DNA of 64,000 bases from JAJNBA01 sp035512775 (GCA_035512775.1 DATKDI010000083.1:25469-89468), one strand, 5' to 3'; shown: positions 39,394 through 52,393, numbered from the stretch's first letter. Program-made: numbers and translations. The notes: a model not told the origin generated them from the letters alone.

Positions 39394-40581
39394 ATGGTCG
39401 CCGACCTGTACCTCGACTCGGCCTCGGCCACTCTTCTGTTGCCCGAGGCACGCGACGCGGTGATCGCCGGCCTCGACGTCTACGGCGACCCGTTGTCGAT
39501 CCACACCCCAGGGCGGGCGGCTCGGGCGCTCCTGGACGGAGCGCGGGAGCAGGTCGCCGGCGCGATCGGCGCCCAGCCCGACGAGATCGTGTTCACGTCG
39601 GGCGGCACGGAGTCGATCGCGCTCGCGATCTGGGGCGGCGTGCGAGCCGTACGCGAGCTCGGCACCAGGATCGTCCTCGGCGCGGTCGAACACCCGGCGG
39701 TCGGGGGCGTCGCCCACGCGCTCGAGTCGGACGGCTTCGAGGTCGTGACGATCCCGGTCGACCGGTACGCCCGGGTCGACCTGGATCGCTATGCGTCGGA
39801 GGTGAGGGCACCAGGCACCCTGCTCGCCTCGATCCAACACGCGAACCACGAGCTCGGGACGATCCAGCAGATCGCCGAGGCTGCCCGCCTCGCGCGGGAG
39901 GCGGGCGTCCGCTTCCACACCGATGCGTGCCAGACCGTGGGCAGGCTCCCGGTCGATGCGCCGGCGCTCGGCGTCGACCTCCTCTCGCTCTCCGGGCACA
40001 AGTTCGGCGGCCCGCCGGGCGTCGGGGCGCTCTACGTGCGCCGTGGGCTCGGGATCACCGCCTACCCCTGTGGGGACGACCGCGAGCGGAAGCGCCGCTC
40101 GGGGATGGAGAACACCCCGGGCATCGCCGGTATGGCGGCGGCGCTCACCGCGTCCCTCGCCACCATGGCCGATCGAGCGGCCGCGCACTGGTCGATCACC
40201 GCTGGCCTGAGGGACCGCATCGCGACCGAAGTGCCGGGGGCGACCGTCCACGGTCATCCGACGCACCGGACGCCTCACCTCGTGGGGTTCAGCGTCGCCG
40301 CGCTCGACCCGGCGACGCTGATGATGACCCTCGACGATCGGGGTTTCCGCGTGGGCGCGGGCTCGCTCTGCAGCGGCCGGCCGGAGGACCCATCCCCCGT
40401 TCTCGAGCAGATCGGCTACCCGGGGGTCACGGGGTTCCGTGTGAGCCTCGGAGACGGCGTGTCGGAGCGCCACCTCGACGAGCTTCTGGGCGTGCTGTCC
40501 GGGACCGTCGGAGAGCTCCAGCGGATGCAGAGCGCATCCGCCGAAGCCCTCGCGCGGTTCGGCCTTCCGGGCGACGCGTAG
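39394..40581 (+). CDS. cysteine desulfurase (IscS/NifS type)
   Basis: This 395-aa PLP enzyme of aminotransferase class V starts with LYLDSASATLLLPEA. It has FTSGGTESIALAIWGG, FHTDACQTVGRLPVD, the PLP lysine in SLSGHKFGGPPGVGALYVRRG and the active-site Cys loop GSLCSGRPEDPSPVL. It frees sulfur from cysteine for Fe-S clusters, thiouridine or thio-cofactors. A separate SufS is in the suf cluster, so this one may serve tRNA thiolation (no mnmA gene is adjacent) or another pathway. Its stop faces the korB stop across 19 bases. Confidence 0.9.
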   Translation: MVADLYLDSASATLLLPEARDAVIAGLDVYGDPLSIHTPGRAARALLDGAREQVAGAIGAQPDEIVFTSGGTESIALAIWGGVRAVRELGTRIVLGAVEHPAVGGVAHALESDGFEVVTIPVDRYARVDLDRYASEVRAPGTLLASIQHANHELGTIQQIAEAARLAREAGVRFHTDACQTVGRLPVDAPALGVDLLSLSGHKFGGPPGVGALYVRRGLGITAYPCGDDRERKRRSGMENTPGIAGMAAALTASLATMADRAAAHWSITAGLRDRIATEVPGATVHGHPTHRTPHLVGFSVAALDPATLMMTLDDRGFRVGAGSLCSGRPEDPSPVLEQIGYPGVTGFRVSLGDGVSERHLDELLGVLSGTVGELQRMQSASAEALARFGLPGDA

Positions 40582-40600
40582 ACCCGCCTGAGCCGGCGGG

Positions 40601-41647
40601 CTACTCCACCGTCCAGGTGTCACCGGAGTGGAGCAGCGCCCCCAGGTCGCCTGCACCGAGGCGTTCCGTCGCCGCCTGCAGCTGATGCTGGATCGCCTGC
40701 CCGTAGACCGGACGCTCGATCTCGTGGAACACGCCGATGGCCGACGGCTCGTCGGGTCCGTGCGACAGGTGGGCGAGGGCGAAGGCGAGGGACGGGCGCC
40801 CGTGCGGGTCGTGGACGACGATGCTGGCCGGCTCGGTCTCGGCCGTCGCGGCGATCTCGTAGCGGCCGTTGTCCCCGATCCGTACGCACCGGTTCCCGTC
40901 GTCGAACACGATCGGCTGCCCCTCCTCGAGCCGGATCTGGTTGTGCTTGCCCTGCGACTTCTCGCGGAGGAGGTCGAACGCCCCGTCATTGAAGACGTTG
41001 CAGTTCTGGTAGATCTCGACGAACGCGGTCCCCTTGTGCTGGGCGGCTCGCCGAAGGACCTCCGTCAGGTGCTGTCGATCGTTGTCCAGCGTCCGCGCCA
41101 CGAACGTCGCCTCGACGCCGAGAGCGAGCGCGATCGGGTTGAAGGGGTGATCGACCGACCCGAACGGCGTCGACTTCGTGACCTTGCCCTCTTCCGAAGT
41201 CGGCGAGTACTGGCCCTTCGTCAGGCCGTAGATCTGGTTGTTGAACAGCAGGATCTTGATGTCCACGTTGCGCCGCAGCGCGTGGATCAGATGGTTGCCG
41301 CCGAGCGAGAGCCCGTCGCCGTCGCCGGTGACCACCCAGACCGAGAGCTCGGGGTTCGCGACCGCGATGCCCGTCGCGAGAGCGGGCGCCCGCCCGTGGA
41401 TCCCGTGCATCCCGTACGTGTCCATGTAGTACGAGAACCGGCCGCTGCAGCCGATCCCGGACACGAACACGGTCTTGTGAGGCTCGATGCCGAGCTCCGG
41501 CATGAACGCCTGCACCGTCGACAGGATCGCGTAGTCGCCGCAACCGGGGCACCATCGTGGCTCCTGGTCGGACGTGAAGTCCTTCTTGGTGAGCGTCGGC
41601 GCCGCGTCGCCCGGAGCCTGACCGCCGTTCTGGACCACGTCACTCAT
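40601..41647 (-). CDS. korB: 2-oxoacid:ferredoxin oxidoreductase, beta subunit
   Basis: This 348-aa TPP-binding subunit has KDFTSDQEPRWCPGCGDYAIL with the Cys pair, VSGIGCSGRFSYYMDTYGMHGIHGRAPALATG and the TPP/Mg motif GDGDGLSLGGNHLIHALRRN. These fit KorB, which with KorA oxidatively decarboxylates 2-oxoglutarate to succinyl-CoA, reducing ferredoxin. It overlaps the korA stop by eight bases. Mycobacteria have a similar KorAB that supports a CO2-dependent TCA variant. Pyruvate is a possible alternative substrate. Confidence 0.92.
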   Translation of the reverse strand: MSDVVQNGGQAPGDAAPTLTKKDFTSDQEPRWCPGCGDYAILSTVQAFMPELGIEPHKTVFVSGIGCSGRFSYYMDTYGMHGIHGRAPALATGIAVANPELSVWVVTGDGDGLSLGGNHLIHALRRNVDIKILLFNNQIYGLTKGQYSPTSEEGKVTKSTPFGSVDHPFNPIALALGVEATFVARTLDNDRQHLTEVLRRAAQHKGTAFVEIYQNCNVFNDGAFDLLREKSQGKHNQIRLEEGQPIVFDDGNRCVRIGDNGRYEIAATAETEPASIVVHDPHGRPSLAFALAHLSHGPDEPSAIGVFHEIERPVYGQAIQHQLQAATERLGAGDLGALLHSGDTWTVE

Positions 41648-43475
41648 CGAGCACCCTCGCGATCTCGCGTTCGAGCTCCTCGGCGAAGATGGGGAGCCCC
41701 TGGACCTTCGTGTAGGACTGCGCGTCCACGAGGAACTTCGCGCGGATGAGGGCGGCGAGCTGTCCCATGTTCATCTCGGGGATCAGTACCTTCGGGTACT
41801 TCCGGACGACCTCACCGGTGTTGGCCGGGAAGGGGTTCAGGTGGCGGAGATGCGCCGTCGCGACCTTCTGACCGTTCGCCCTCGCGCGAGCCACGGACGC
41901 CGTGATCGTGCCGAGGGACGAGCCCCAGCCGAGCACCAGCAGGTCTGCCCCGCCGGAGGGATCCTCGACATCGAGCGGCGGGATGTCGTCCGCGATGCCG
42001 TCGACCTTAGCCTGCCGGAGGCGGGTCATCAGCTCGTGGTTCGCGGCGTCGTAGCTGATGTTGCCGGTTCCGTCCTGCCGCTCGAGCCCGCCGATCCGGT
42101 GGACGAGCCCCGGGGTGCCGGGGACGGCCCACGGCCGCGCGAGCTTGTCGTCGCGGGAGTAGGGCAGGAAATCCGCGCCGTTGGGCGTCGCGAACGCGGG
42201 ATCGATCTCCGGCAAGTTCTCCACGTCGGGGATCTGCCATGGTTCCGACGAGTTGGCGAGGAACGTGTCGGACAGCAGGATCACCGGGGTGCGGTACCGG
42301 ACCGCGATCCGCGCGGCCTCGATCGCCGCCGAGAAGCACTCCGAGGACGTGGAGGCGGCCACGATCGGGAGCGGTGACTCACCGTGCCGGCCGTACATCG
42401 CCAGCAGGAGGTCGGCCTGCTCGGTCTTCGTGGGCATCCCGGTCGAGGGGCCGGCGCGCTGCACGTCCACGATGATCATCGGCAGCTCCATGATCACCGC
42501 GAGCCCCACCGTCTCGGCCTTCAGGTCCACACCGGGGCCGCTCGTTCCCGTCACGGCGAGCTGACCGCTGAAAGCCGCGCCCAGGGCGATGTTGGCCGCC
42601 GCGATCTCATCCTCCGCCTGGATCGTGACAACGCCGAAGTTCTTGTGCCGCGAGAGCTCGTGGAGGAGCTCGGAGGCGGGCGTGATCGGGTAGCTCGCGT
42701 AGAGCAGCGGCAACCCGCTGCGCTGCGAGGCCGCGATCAGCCCCCAGGCGAGAGCGGTGGCGCCGTCGATGTTGCGATAGGTCCCCGGCGCCTGAGGAGC
42801 GGCCTCCACCTTGTAGGACTCGGCGAACAGCTCCGTCGTCTCGCCGAAGTGATACCCGGCCTTGAAGGCCGCGACGTTCGCGTCGAAGATCTCCTGGCGG
42901 GAGCCGAACTTCTTCTCCAACCAGCCGAGCGTCGTCTCGGTCGGGCGACCGAACATCCATGACACGAGGCCGAGCGCGAACAGGTTCTTGGCCCGCTCGG
43001 CCTCCTTCTTCCCGATCCCGATGTCCTCGGTCGCGCGGACCGTGATGGACGTCATCGGGACCTTGTAGACCTGGTAGCCGTCGAGCGTCCCGTCCTGGGT
43101 CGGGTCCGCCGTGTAGCCCGCCTTCTCGATATTGCGCTGCGTGAACGAGTCCTCGTTCAGCACGAGCACGCCGCCCCTCGCGACCGTCTCCAGGTCGGCC
43201 TTGAGCGCCGCTGGGTTCATCGCGACCAGGACGTCGGCATGGTCGCCGGGCGTGGTGATGTCGCTCGAGGCGAACTGGATCTGGAAGGCCGAGACGCCGT
43301 GGACCGTCCCCGCCGGCGCCCGGATCTCGGCCGGGAAATCCGGCAATGTCGCGAGGTCGTTGCCGAGCACGGCTGTCGCACTTGTGAATCGGTCGCCCGT
43401 GAGCTGCATGCCGTCACCCGAGTCGCCCGCGAAGCGCACGACGATCCGCTCGCGTTCTTTGACGGGTTTGCTCAT
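41640..43475 (-). CDS. korA: 2-oxoacid:ferredoxin oxidoreductase, fused gamma-alpha subunit
   Basis: This 611-aa protein has an N-terminal gamma domain (residues about 1-190, VVRFAGDSGDGMQLTGDRFTSA) fused to the alpha domain (YASYPITPASELLHELSRH, EDEIAAANIALGAAFSG, GTSGPGVDLKAETVGLAVIMELP, DVQRAGPSTGMPTKTEQADLL). The C-terminal region has LLVLGWGSSLGTI. This gamma-alpha fusion is the KorA form found in actinobacteria. The start at ATG 43475 was chosen because upstream sequence is antisense to the divergent aldo/keto reductase gene. The four-Cys ferredoxin subunit is absent, so an external ferredoxin is needed. Confidence 0.92.
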   Translation of the reverse strand: MSKPVKERERIVVRFAGDSGDGMQLTGDRFTSATAVLGNDLATLPDFPAEIRAPAGTVHGVSAFQIQFASSDITTPGDHADVLVAMNPAALKADLETVARGGVLVLNEDSFTQRNIEKAGYTADPTQDGTLDGYQVYKVPMTSITVRATEDIGIGKKEAERAKNLFALGLVSWMFGRPTETTLGWLEKKFGSRQEIFDANVAAFKAGYHFGETTELFAESYKVEAAPQAPGTYRNIDGATALAWGLIAASQRSGLPLLYASYPITPASELLHELSRHKNFGVVTIQAEDEIAAANIALGAAFSGQLAVTGTSGPGVDLKAETVGLAVIMELPMIIVDVQRAGPSTGMPTKTEQADLLLAMYGRHGESPLPIVAASTSSECFSAAIEAARIAVRYRTPVILLSDTFLANSSEPWQIPDVENLPEIDPAFATPNGADFLPYSRDDKLARPWAVPGTPGLVHRIGGLERQDGTGNISYDAANHELMTRLRQAKVDGIADDIPPLDVEDPSGGADLLVLGWGSSLGTITASVARARANGQKVATAHLRHLNPFPANTGEVVRKYPKVLIPEMNMGQLAALIRAKFLVDAQSYTKVQGLPIFAEELEREIARVLDE

Positions 43476-43536
43476 CCCAGACACCCTACTGCGCGACTTC
43501 AGGTCTGACGGGTCCCCGGTTGGTAGTTTCTCCCGC

Positions 43537-44457
43537 ATGCGGACACGGAAGCTCGGAGCGCACGGTCCGGAGATCTCGGCGATCGGCTTCGGGGCGTGGG
43601 AGGCGGGTGGCACCGCCTGGGGTCCCAACGAGTCCGAAGAGGTGATCATCGAGGCGATCCGGGCGGGTGTCGACGCCGGCATCCACTGGATCGACACCGC
43701 CGAGGTGTACGGCGACGGCGTGTCCGAGCTGCTGGTGGGCCGCGCGATCGCGGGGCGGCGAGACGAGGTCGTCATCGCAAGCAAGGTTGCGCCGCAACCC
43801 GAAGGAACCGGTTTCGCGCCGGCGCAGGTCCGGGCCGCGTGTGAGAAGAGCCTCGGCCGACTGGGGATCGACCGCATCGACCTCTACCAACTCCACTGGC
43901 TCGATGAGAGCGGGATACCGTTGGAGGACACGTGGGGAGCGATGTGCGAGCTCCAGGACTCGGGGTTGATCGGAGCGATGGGCGTCTCGAACTTCGATCG
44001 CGCGCAGATCGAGACCTGCCTCGCGATCCGCCATGTCGATTCGCTCCAACCGGAGTTCTCGATGCTCGAGCGGAAGCATGCCGATCTGATCCGATGGTGC
44101 GGCGACGAGGGGATCGGCGTCGTGTCCTACGGTCCGCTTGCCTTCGGACTGCTCACCGGTGCGATCACCGCCGAGACGAGCTTCGCGGCGGGCGACTGGC
44201 GGGCCGACAAGCAGGAAGAGAGCCCGTTCGCAGACCTCGCTCGTTCACTCGAGGTCGTCGACCGCATCCGGCCGGTCGCGGAGCGGCTCGGATGCACCCT
44301 GTCCCAGCTCGCGCTGGCCTGGAACGTCCACCAAGCCGGCGTCACGGCCGCGATCGCCGGGAGCCGGAACCCTGCGCACGTCCGGGCGAACGCCGCCGCG
44401 GGCGACATCGAGCTGGACGAGACGACGCTCGCGGGGCTGGACGCGATCCTCGCCTGA
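43537..44457 (+). CDS. aldo/keto reductase
   Basis: This 306-aa TIM barrel has the catalytic tetrad: Asp and Tyr in WIDTAEVYGDGVSELLVGRAI, Lys in EVVIASKVAPQPEG and His in IDLYQLHWLDESG. IGAMGVSNFDRAQIE is the family's second signature. It reduces aldehydes or ketones with NADPH. The ATG at 43537 is 61 bases from the divergent korA start. Its TGA touches the stop of the convergent cNMP-binding gene with no base between (TGATCA). The substrate is not predictable. Confidence 0.92.
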   Translation: MRTRKLGAHGPEISAIGFGAWEAGGTAWGPNESEEVIIEAIRAGVDAGIHWIDTAEVYGDGVSELLVGRAIAGRRDEVVIASKVAPQPEGTGFAPAQVRAACEKSLGRLGIDRIDLYQLHWLDESGIPLEDTWGAMCELQDSGLIGAMGVSNFDRAQIETCLAIRHVDSLQPEFSMLERKHADLIRWCGDEGIGVVSYGPLAFGLLTGAITAETSFAAGDWRADKQEESPFADLARSLEVVDRIRPVAERLGCTLSQLALAWNVHQAGVTAAIAGSRNPAHVRANAAAGDIELDETTLAGLDAILA

Positions 44458-44961
44458 TCAGCCGACGGGCGTGCCGGGCTGGACCTGGCGGAGCCTGCGC
44501 GCGAGCCCCTCGAGCAGACCCATCGCAAGGGCAGGCTCCTGTACCACCATCCTCTGGAGGGTGTGCCGGAAGACCCGGAGAACCTCCACGGGCGTCTCCG
44601 GTACGACCGATGCGGTCCGTGGACCGCCGTCCAGCGCCGAGAGCTCCCCGAAGAAGTCTCCGGGGATGAGCGCGCCCACCTTCCGGCCCGCTCGAACGAC
44701 CCGCGCCGTCCCGGTCAGGACCACGAACAACGCTTCGCCCGCCTGCCCTTCCTCCACGATCGCCCGTCCGGGTCCGAACACGACCGCGTCGGCCTCTCTC
44801 GCCAGGCGCCGCAGATGCCGTTTCGAGACCCCGTCGAACAGCGGCACCGCCCTGAGGGCCGCTACCGACCGCCGGAGCGTGGCGTGTGGATGCGCGCCGG
44901 ATCCGCCGGATGCGCCCTGGGAGGAGCGGAGGACCGTATCTCGCGTCGGCACCACGCGCAT
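44458..44961 (-). CDS. stand-alone cyclic-nucleotide-binding domain protein
   Basis: This 167-aa protein has LRAVPLFDGVSKRHLRRLAREA, GRAIVEEGQAGEALFVVLTGTARVVR and the phosphate-binding cassette PGDFFGELSALDGGPRTASVV with the conserved Arg. It ends in LEGLARRLRQVQPG. There is no helix-turn-helix, so it is not a full CRP-type regulator. It is the second cNMP domain in this window, after the flavin reductase fusion. The ATG at 44961 gives a sensible N-terminus; the longer frame is antisense to metH. Confidence 0.85.
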   Translation of the reverse strand: MRVVPTRDTVLRSSQGASGGSGAHPHATLRRSVAALRAVPLFDGVSKRHLRRLAREADAVVFGPGRAIVEEGQAGEALFVVLTGTARVVRAGRKVGALIPGDFFGELSALDGGPRTASVVPETPVEVLRVFRHTLQRMVVQEPALAMGLLEGLARRLRQVQPGTPVG

Positions 44962-45028
44962 CGTCGGAGCGTACTCCCCGCACCCCGATCGTGCAGGGCG
45001 TATCCGTTCGCGGCGGTAATGTTGAGCG

Positions 45029-48658
<3,630 letters not shown>

Positions 48659-48702
48659 TGGTGGGTCCCCGCCGACGTACCGCTGCTGATAGCGTCCCTG
48701 CC

Positions 48703-49956
48703 ATGGACCAGACGTACTGGCACCCGTTCGCAGACATGGCCGCCATCGTGTCCGGCGGCGAGCTGGTCCTCAACCGAGGGGACGGGTGCTACGTCTGGGA
48801 CGTCGACGGGAAGCGCTACCTCGATGCGACCGCGTCCCTCTGGTACTGCAACGTGGGCTGGGGTCGGCCCGAGATCGGCGAGGCGGCGGCGGCCCAGATG
48901 GCGAAGCTCGCGACGTACTCAAACTTCGGCGACATCGTGGTCCCCGTGACCCTCGAGCTCGCGGATCGAGTGGCGGGACTCGCCCCCGTTCCCGACTCCA
49001 AGGTGTTCCTCACGAGCGGCGGATCCGACTCGATCGACACCGCGACCAAGATGGCTCGCCACTATTGGCAACTCGTCGGGGAGCCGGACCGCACGATCCT
49101 GATCCGCCGCGAGAAGGCCTATCACGGGATGCATACGGCGGGGACCTCGCTCGCGGGCATCCCCGCGAACGCCACCGGGCACGGCTCGCTGATCGAGGAC
49201 GTCGTGGAGGTCCCGTGGGATGACGCGGACTCCCTGCGAGCGGCGATCGAGGGCGTCGGGCAGGATCGGGTGGCCGCGTTCTTCTGCGAGCCGGTGATCG
49301 GCGCGGGGGGTGTGCATCCGCCTCCGGACGGATACCTCGAGGCGGTTCGCCGGGTCTGCCGGGACACCGACGTCCTGTTCGTCGCGGACGAGGTGATCAC
49401 GGGGTTCGGACGCTGCGGCGACTGGTTCGCGTCCACGCGGTTCGGTCTGGAGCCGGATATCGTCGTCTGCGCGAAAGGCATCACGAGCGGGTATCTGCCG
49501 CTCGGCGCGGTACTGGCATCCCCCCGCGTCGTCGAACCCTTCTGGGCCGAGAGCGCGGGCATGTGGCGGCACGGCTACACGTACAGCGGCCACGCGGCCG
49601 TCGCGGCGGCGGCGTTGGTGAACATCGACATGCTCGAGAACGAGGGTCTCCCTGCGAGGTCGAAGGCGATGGAGGGCTCGCTGGTCGACGCCCTGAAGCA
49701 ACTGACGGACCATGACCTCGTCGAGGACGTCCGGGGCGGCGTAGGGATGCTCGCGGCGGTCAGCCTCCGTCAAGATCTGGTGGCCGACGATCCGGCGCTC
49801 GGAGCGCGGGTGGGCGCCGCGACGCGGGAGGCCGGGGTGCTCGTGCGACCGCTGGTCGGTGGAGCGCTGGCCGTCAGTCCCCCTCTGATCCTCGAAGAGT
49901 CGCAGCTCCAGGAGATCGTGGACGGGATCCGCGCGGGTCTCGACGCCGGCGCGTAG
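48703..49956 (+). CDS. class III PLP aminotransferase
   Basis: This 417-aa omega-transaminase-type protein has YWHPFADMAAIVSGGELVLNRGDGCYVWDVDGKRYLDATASLWYCNVG, then FLTSGGSDSIDTATKMAR, VLFVADEVITGFGRCGDWFA and the PLP Lys in VVCAKGITSGYLPLGAV. Members use pyruvate or 2-oxoglutarate with amines such as GABA, putrescine, taurine or beta-alanine. The substrate here is unknown. It follows metH by 44 bases on the same strand but probably has its own role. It might feed or drain the amine pathway at 3.9-17.5 kb. Confidence 0.92.
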   Translation: MDQTYWHPFADMAAIVSGGELVLNRGDGCYVWDVDGKRYLDATASLWYCNVGWGRPEIGEAAAAQMAKLATYSNFGDIVVPVTLELADRVAGLAPVPDSKVFLTSGGSDSIDTATKMARHYWQLVGEPDRTILIRREKAYHGMHTAGTSLAGIPANATGHGSLIEDVVEVPWDDADSLRAAIEGVGQDRVAAFFCEPVIGAGGVHPPPDGYLEAVRRVCRDTDVLFVADEVITGFGRCGDWFASTRFGLEPDIVVCAKGITSGYLPLGAVLASPRVVEPFWAESAGMWRHGYTYSGHAAVAAAALVNIDMLENEGLPARSKAMEGSLVDALKQLTDHDLVEDVRGGVGMLAAVSLRQDLVADDPALGARVGAATREAGVLVRPLVGGALAVSPPLILEESQLQEIVDGIRAGLDAGA

Positions 49957-49962
49957 CTGGCG

Positions 49963-50325
49963 CTAGTGGAACGAGTGGCCGCACGCGCACGAGCTCTGCG
50001 CGGCCGGATTGTCGATCGTGAACCCTGAGGCCTCCAACGAATCCACCCAGTCGATCGTGGCCTGGGAGAGATACGGGACGCTCATCTTGTCCACGACGAC
50101 CTTGACGCCGAACTGCTCCTCCAGCAGATCCTTCTCGGAGACCTGATCGTCCAGGTACATCGCGTAGCGGAGTCCGGAGCAGCCACCCGGCTGCACCGCG
50201 ATCCGGAGCGCGATCTCGGGGCGGCCCTCTTCCGTGATGAGTTTCTGGACCTCACCAGCGGCCGTCTCCGTGAGCTGGATCGACTTCTGGGTCGTCTTCG
50301 TCGTCTCTTCGGCGGTCTGGGCCAT
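49963..50325 (-). CDS. erpA: A-type Fe-S carrier (ErpA/IscA family)
   Basis: This 120-aa protein has the three conserved cysteines of A-type carriers: GGCSGLRYAMYLDD near the middle and SCACGHSFH at the C-terminus. QLTETAAGEVQKLI opens the fold. It delivers Fe-S clusters from the scaffold (SufU/SufBCD here) to targets. The ATG at 50325 is preceded by GGGAG at five bases; an ATG 21 bases upstream has no such site. It is separate from the suf cluster by about 6 kb. Confidence 0.93.
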   Translation of the reverse strand: MAQTAEETTKTTQKSIQLTETAAGEVQKLITEEGRPEIALRIAVQPGGCSGLRYAMYLDDQVSEKDLLEEQFGVKVVVDKMSVPYLSQATIDWVDSLEASGFTIDNPAAQSSCACGHSFH

Positions 50326-50382
50326 GGTGTCTCCCGTCGATGTCATGCCGATAGTTTACCTACCGACACCGTCAAGTCTCGG

Positions 50383-50850
50383 TCACGCCTCGATGAAGTC
50401 GGCTTGCTTGGCGCCGGCGGCCCGCTGGAGCTCTTGTGGCGGCAGCGGGAACACGGAATCCGGCGTTCCCGCTGCCGCCCAGACCTCTTGGAAGGCAAGC
50501 AGAGCCGGATCCAGGTAGGCGGGCAGCGAGGTGGGATGCCCGAAGGGCGGCGTGCCGCCCACGGCGAAGCCGGTAGCGGTACGCGCCTCTTCGGGCGTAG
50601 CCCGGCGCGCCTCGGACGCGCCGGCGACCTGTGCCAGCTTCGAGGGGTCGACCCGGTTCGCTCCCGACGTGAAGGCGATCACGGCCCGGCCGTCCGCGAC
50701 GAAGACCAGCGATTTCACGATCTGTGCGACGTCGCAGCCGATCGCCGTTGACGCATCCACCGCCGTCTTGGTTCCCTCGGGGAAGCGGCGGACCTGCGGC
50801 TCGATCCCGAGCCGGTGCGCGGCCTCCGTGAACCGCTCGATCGCCCCCAT
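50383..50850 (-). CDS. ybaK: YbaK/ProX-type aminoacyl-tRNA deacylase
   Basis: This 155-aa protein has VDASTAIGCDVAQIVKSLVFVADG, with the catalytic Lys of the YbaK fold, then ANRVDPSKLAQVAGASEARRATPEEARTATGFAVGGTPPFGH, the family's second block. It removes mischarged amino acids from tRNA (for example Cys from tRNA-Pro). The first Met in frame that fits is at 50850. It is divergent from the mycothiol isomerase-like gene across 76 bases. Confidence 0.9.
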   Translation of the reverse strand: MGAIERFTEAAHRLGIEPQVRRFPEGTKTAVDASTAIGCDVAQIVKSLVFVADGRAVIAFTSGANRVDPSKLAQVAGASEARRATPEEARTATGFAVGGTPPFGHPTSLPAYLDPALLAFQEVWAAAGTPDSVFPLPPQELQRAAGAKQADFIEA

Positions 50851-50926
50851 CAGGACCGCCGATGCGACGTATCCGTCGTGCCGAGCGCTGCGGCGAGCAT
50901 AGCCCCGTACTGTACGATTCCGCGCC

Positions 50927-51757
50927 GTGAGCCCGGACCGCACCACGCTGCTCGGCGTCGCGCATGCGGAGCGCCAGCGGCTCGGCCGGACCATCCAGTA
51001 CTCCGACCCGCAGACGTGGGAGCAGCCGAGCGCGCTGCCCGGCTGGTGGAACCGAGACGTGATGGCCCACCTCGCGGCGCACGACACGGCCGCGGCGCAT
51101 CTCGTCAAAGGGGACCCCGCCGAGGAGCTCGACGAATATCGTGCCCGCCTCAACGGCGAGGCGTTCTCCGTCGAGGCGTTCAACGAGTGGGTGGTGGAAC
51201 GGCGAGCAGGGCTGCCGACACGCGACGTCCTCGTCACGTGGGGCCAGGCGGCCGACGCCTTCCTCGCGTACGTCGGTCTCCTCTCGGAGCAGGATTGGGA
51301 GAAGCAGCGATTCGCCTGGCTCGCCGGCGACATCGCCGCTCGCTACTTGGTCCAGTCCCGGATGGTCGAGTGGTGGATCCACGGCGAGGACATGCGGGCC
51401 ACCAACGGGCTCGGTCCCGAGTATCAGCACTGGCCGATCTACATGACGATCGACCTGGGGGTCCGGATGCTGCCGTGGTCCCTCGGGCAAGCCGGTCTCG
51501 ACCTCACCGGGTACAGCGTCCGGATCGATGTCGAGGGTGCCGGCGGAGGCTCGTGGCACTGGGGCCTCGGGGGCGGAGAGGTGCCGCCCGCGGACAAGGA
51601 GCCCGACGCCACGATCGTGGGGCGAGCTCCCCAACTCGCGCTCGTGGCGGCTCGGCGCCTTCCTGCCGTCGACGTGCTGGCGTCCGGCAACCTCGTCGTG
51701 GGACTCGACGTGGAGCTGGGCGTCGCGGTCCTGCGCCACATCCGCGCCTTCGTCTGA
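50927..51757 (+). CDS. mycothiol-dependent maleylpyruvate isomerase-family protein
   Basis: This 276-aa protein has the MDMPI N-terminal DinB-like four-helix domain. LGRTIQYSDPQTWEQPSALPGWWNRDVMAHLAAHD supplies the first metal His, and MVEWWIHGEDMRATNG the HxxE-type pair. A C-terminal domain ends in VAVLRHIRAF. Such proteins use mycothiol as cofactor or are metal-dependent transferases. Mycothiol is limited to actinobacteria, which supports the lineage. The GTG at 50927 is used. The gene ends two bases before the ECF promoter repeat. Confidence 0.85.
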   Translation: MSPDRTTLLGVAHAERQRLGRTIQYSDPQTWEQPSALPGWWNRDVMAHLAAHDTAAAHLVKGDPAEELDEYRARLNGEAFSVEAFNEWVVERRAGLPTRDVLVTWGQAADAFLAYVGLLSEQDWEKQRFAWLAGDIAARYLVQSRMVEWWIHGEDMRATNGLGPEYQHWPIYMTIDLGVRMLPWSLGQAGLDLTGYSVRIDVEGAGGGSWHWGLGGGEVPPADKEPDATIVGRAPQLALVAARRLPAVDVLASGNLVVGLDVELGVAVLRHIRAFV

Positions 51758-51758
51758 G

Positions 51759-51786
51759 GGAACCGGGCGGGTTCCTCGTCCGTATC
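51759..51786 (+). promoter_or_regulatory. ECF-sigma-type promoter with inverted repeat
   Basis: GGAACC (51759-51764) and CGTATC (51781-51786) are separated by 16 bases, close to the GAACC-N16-CGT form of SigK/SigL-type (ECF19) promoters, 22 bases before the sigma factor start. The -35 is also one arm of GGAACC-GGGCG-GGTTCC (51759-51775), which could double as a terminator for the preceding gene. Autoregulation is the natural reading. Confidence 0.55.
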
Positions 51787-51808
51787 CCTTGCGTGTACGG
51801 TCCTGGTC

Positions 51809-52393
51809 ATGCCCGCGAACGAACTCGACGCCGACCTGATGCGGTCCTTCGCTGCACGGGACCCCGGCGCGGCCGAGACCCTGTACCGGCGGTTCGCGGG
51901 CCGGATCTACGGGCTCGGGCTCGTGATGCTCGGGAGCGACGCCGCGGCGCAGGACCTCGTGCAGGACACGTTCGTGAAGCTCTGGCGCAACGCCGAGCGT
52001 TACGACCGATCGCGGGGGAAGCTCGAGACGTGGGTGCTCCTGATGGCCCGGTCACTCGCGATCGACGCGATCAGGCGCCGGGTGCTCGAGGCGCGGACAC
52101 TGGAACGCGTGGACCGTCCGCTCGAGATCGACCAAGCGCCGGGACCGGACGACCGGGTGGTCACCATCGATCTCACGGAGCGGGCGCGTCGGGCCATGTC
52201 GTCGCTGCCTCCCGAGCAGCGCGCGGCCCTGGAGCTCGCGTATCTCGGCGGGAAGACGAGCGCCGAGATCTCCGACCTCGAAGGGATCCCCATCGGCACC
52301 GCGAAGACGCGGATCCGGGCGGCGCTGCTCCGGCTGCGCGGATCGATGGCCTCCGAGGTGGGGCAGGAAGAGGCCGGTCGTGACGAACTGTGA
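51809..52393 (+). CDS. ECF RNA polymerase sigma factor (SigK/SigL-like)
   Basis: This 194-aa protein has region 2 (AETLYRRFAGRIYGLGLVML, AAQDLVQDTFVKLWRNAERYDRSRGKLETWVLLMARSLAIDAIRRR) and region 4 (SSLPPEQRAALELAYLGGKTSAEISDLEGIPIGTAKTRIRAALLRLR). There is no extra C-terminal domain. It overlaps the anti-sigma gene by 14 bases, so the two are made together. A matching ECF promoter lies 22 bases before the ATG. The stimulus is not evident. Confidence 0.95.
   Translation: MPANELDADLMRSFAARDPGAAETLYRRFAGRIYGLGLVMLGSDAAAQDLVQDTFVKLWRNAERYDRSRGKLETWVLLMARSLAIDAIRRRVLEARTLERVDRPLEIDQAPGPDDRVVTIDLTERARRAMSSLPPEQRAALELAYLGGKTSAEISDLEGIPIGTAKTRIRAALLRLRGSMASEVGQEEAGRDEL

Noticed and set aside
44962..45028. 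Cobalamin riboswitch in front of metH
   Set aside because: Only 67 bases lie between the divergent genes and no B12-box is visible.
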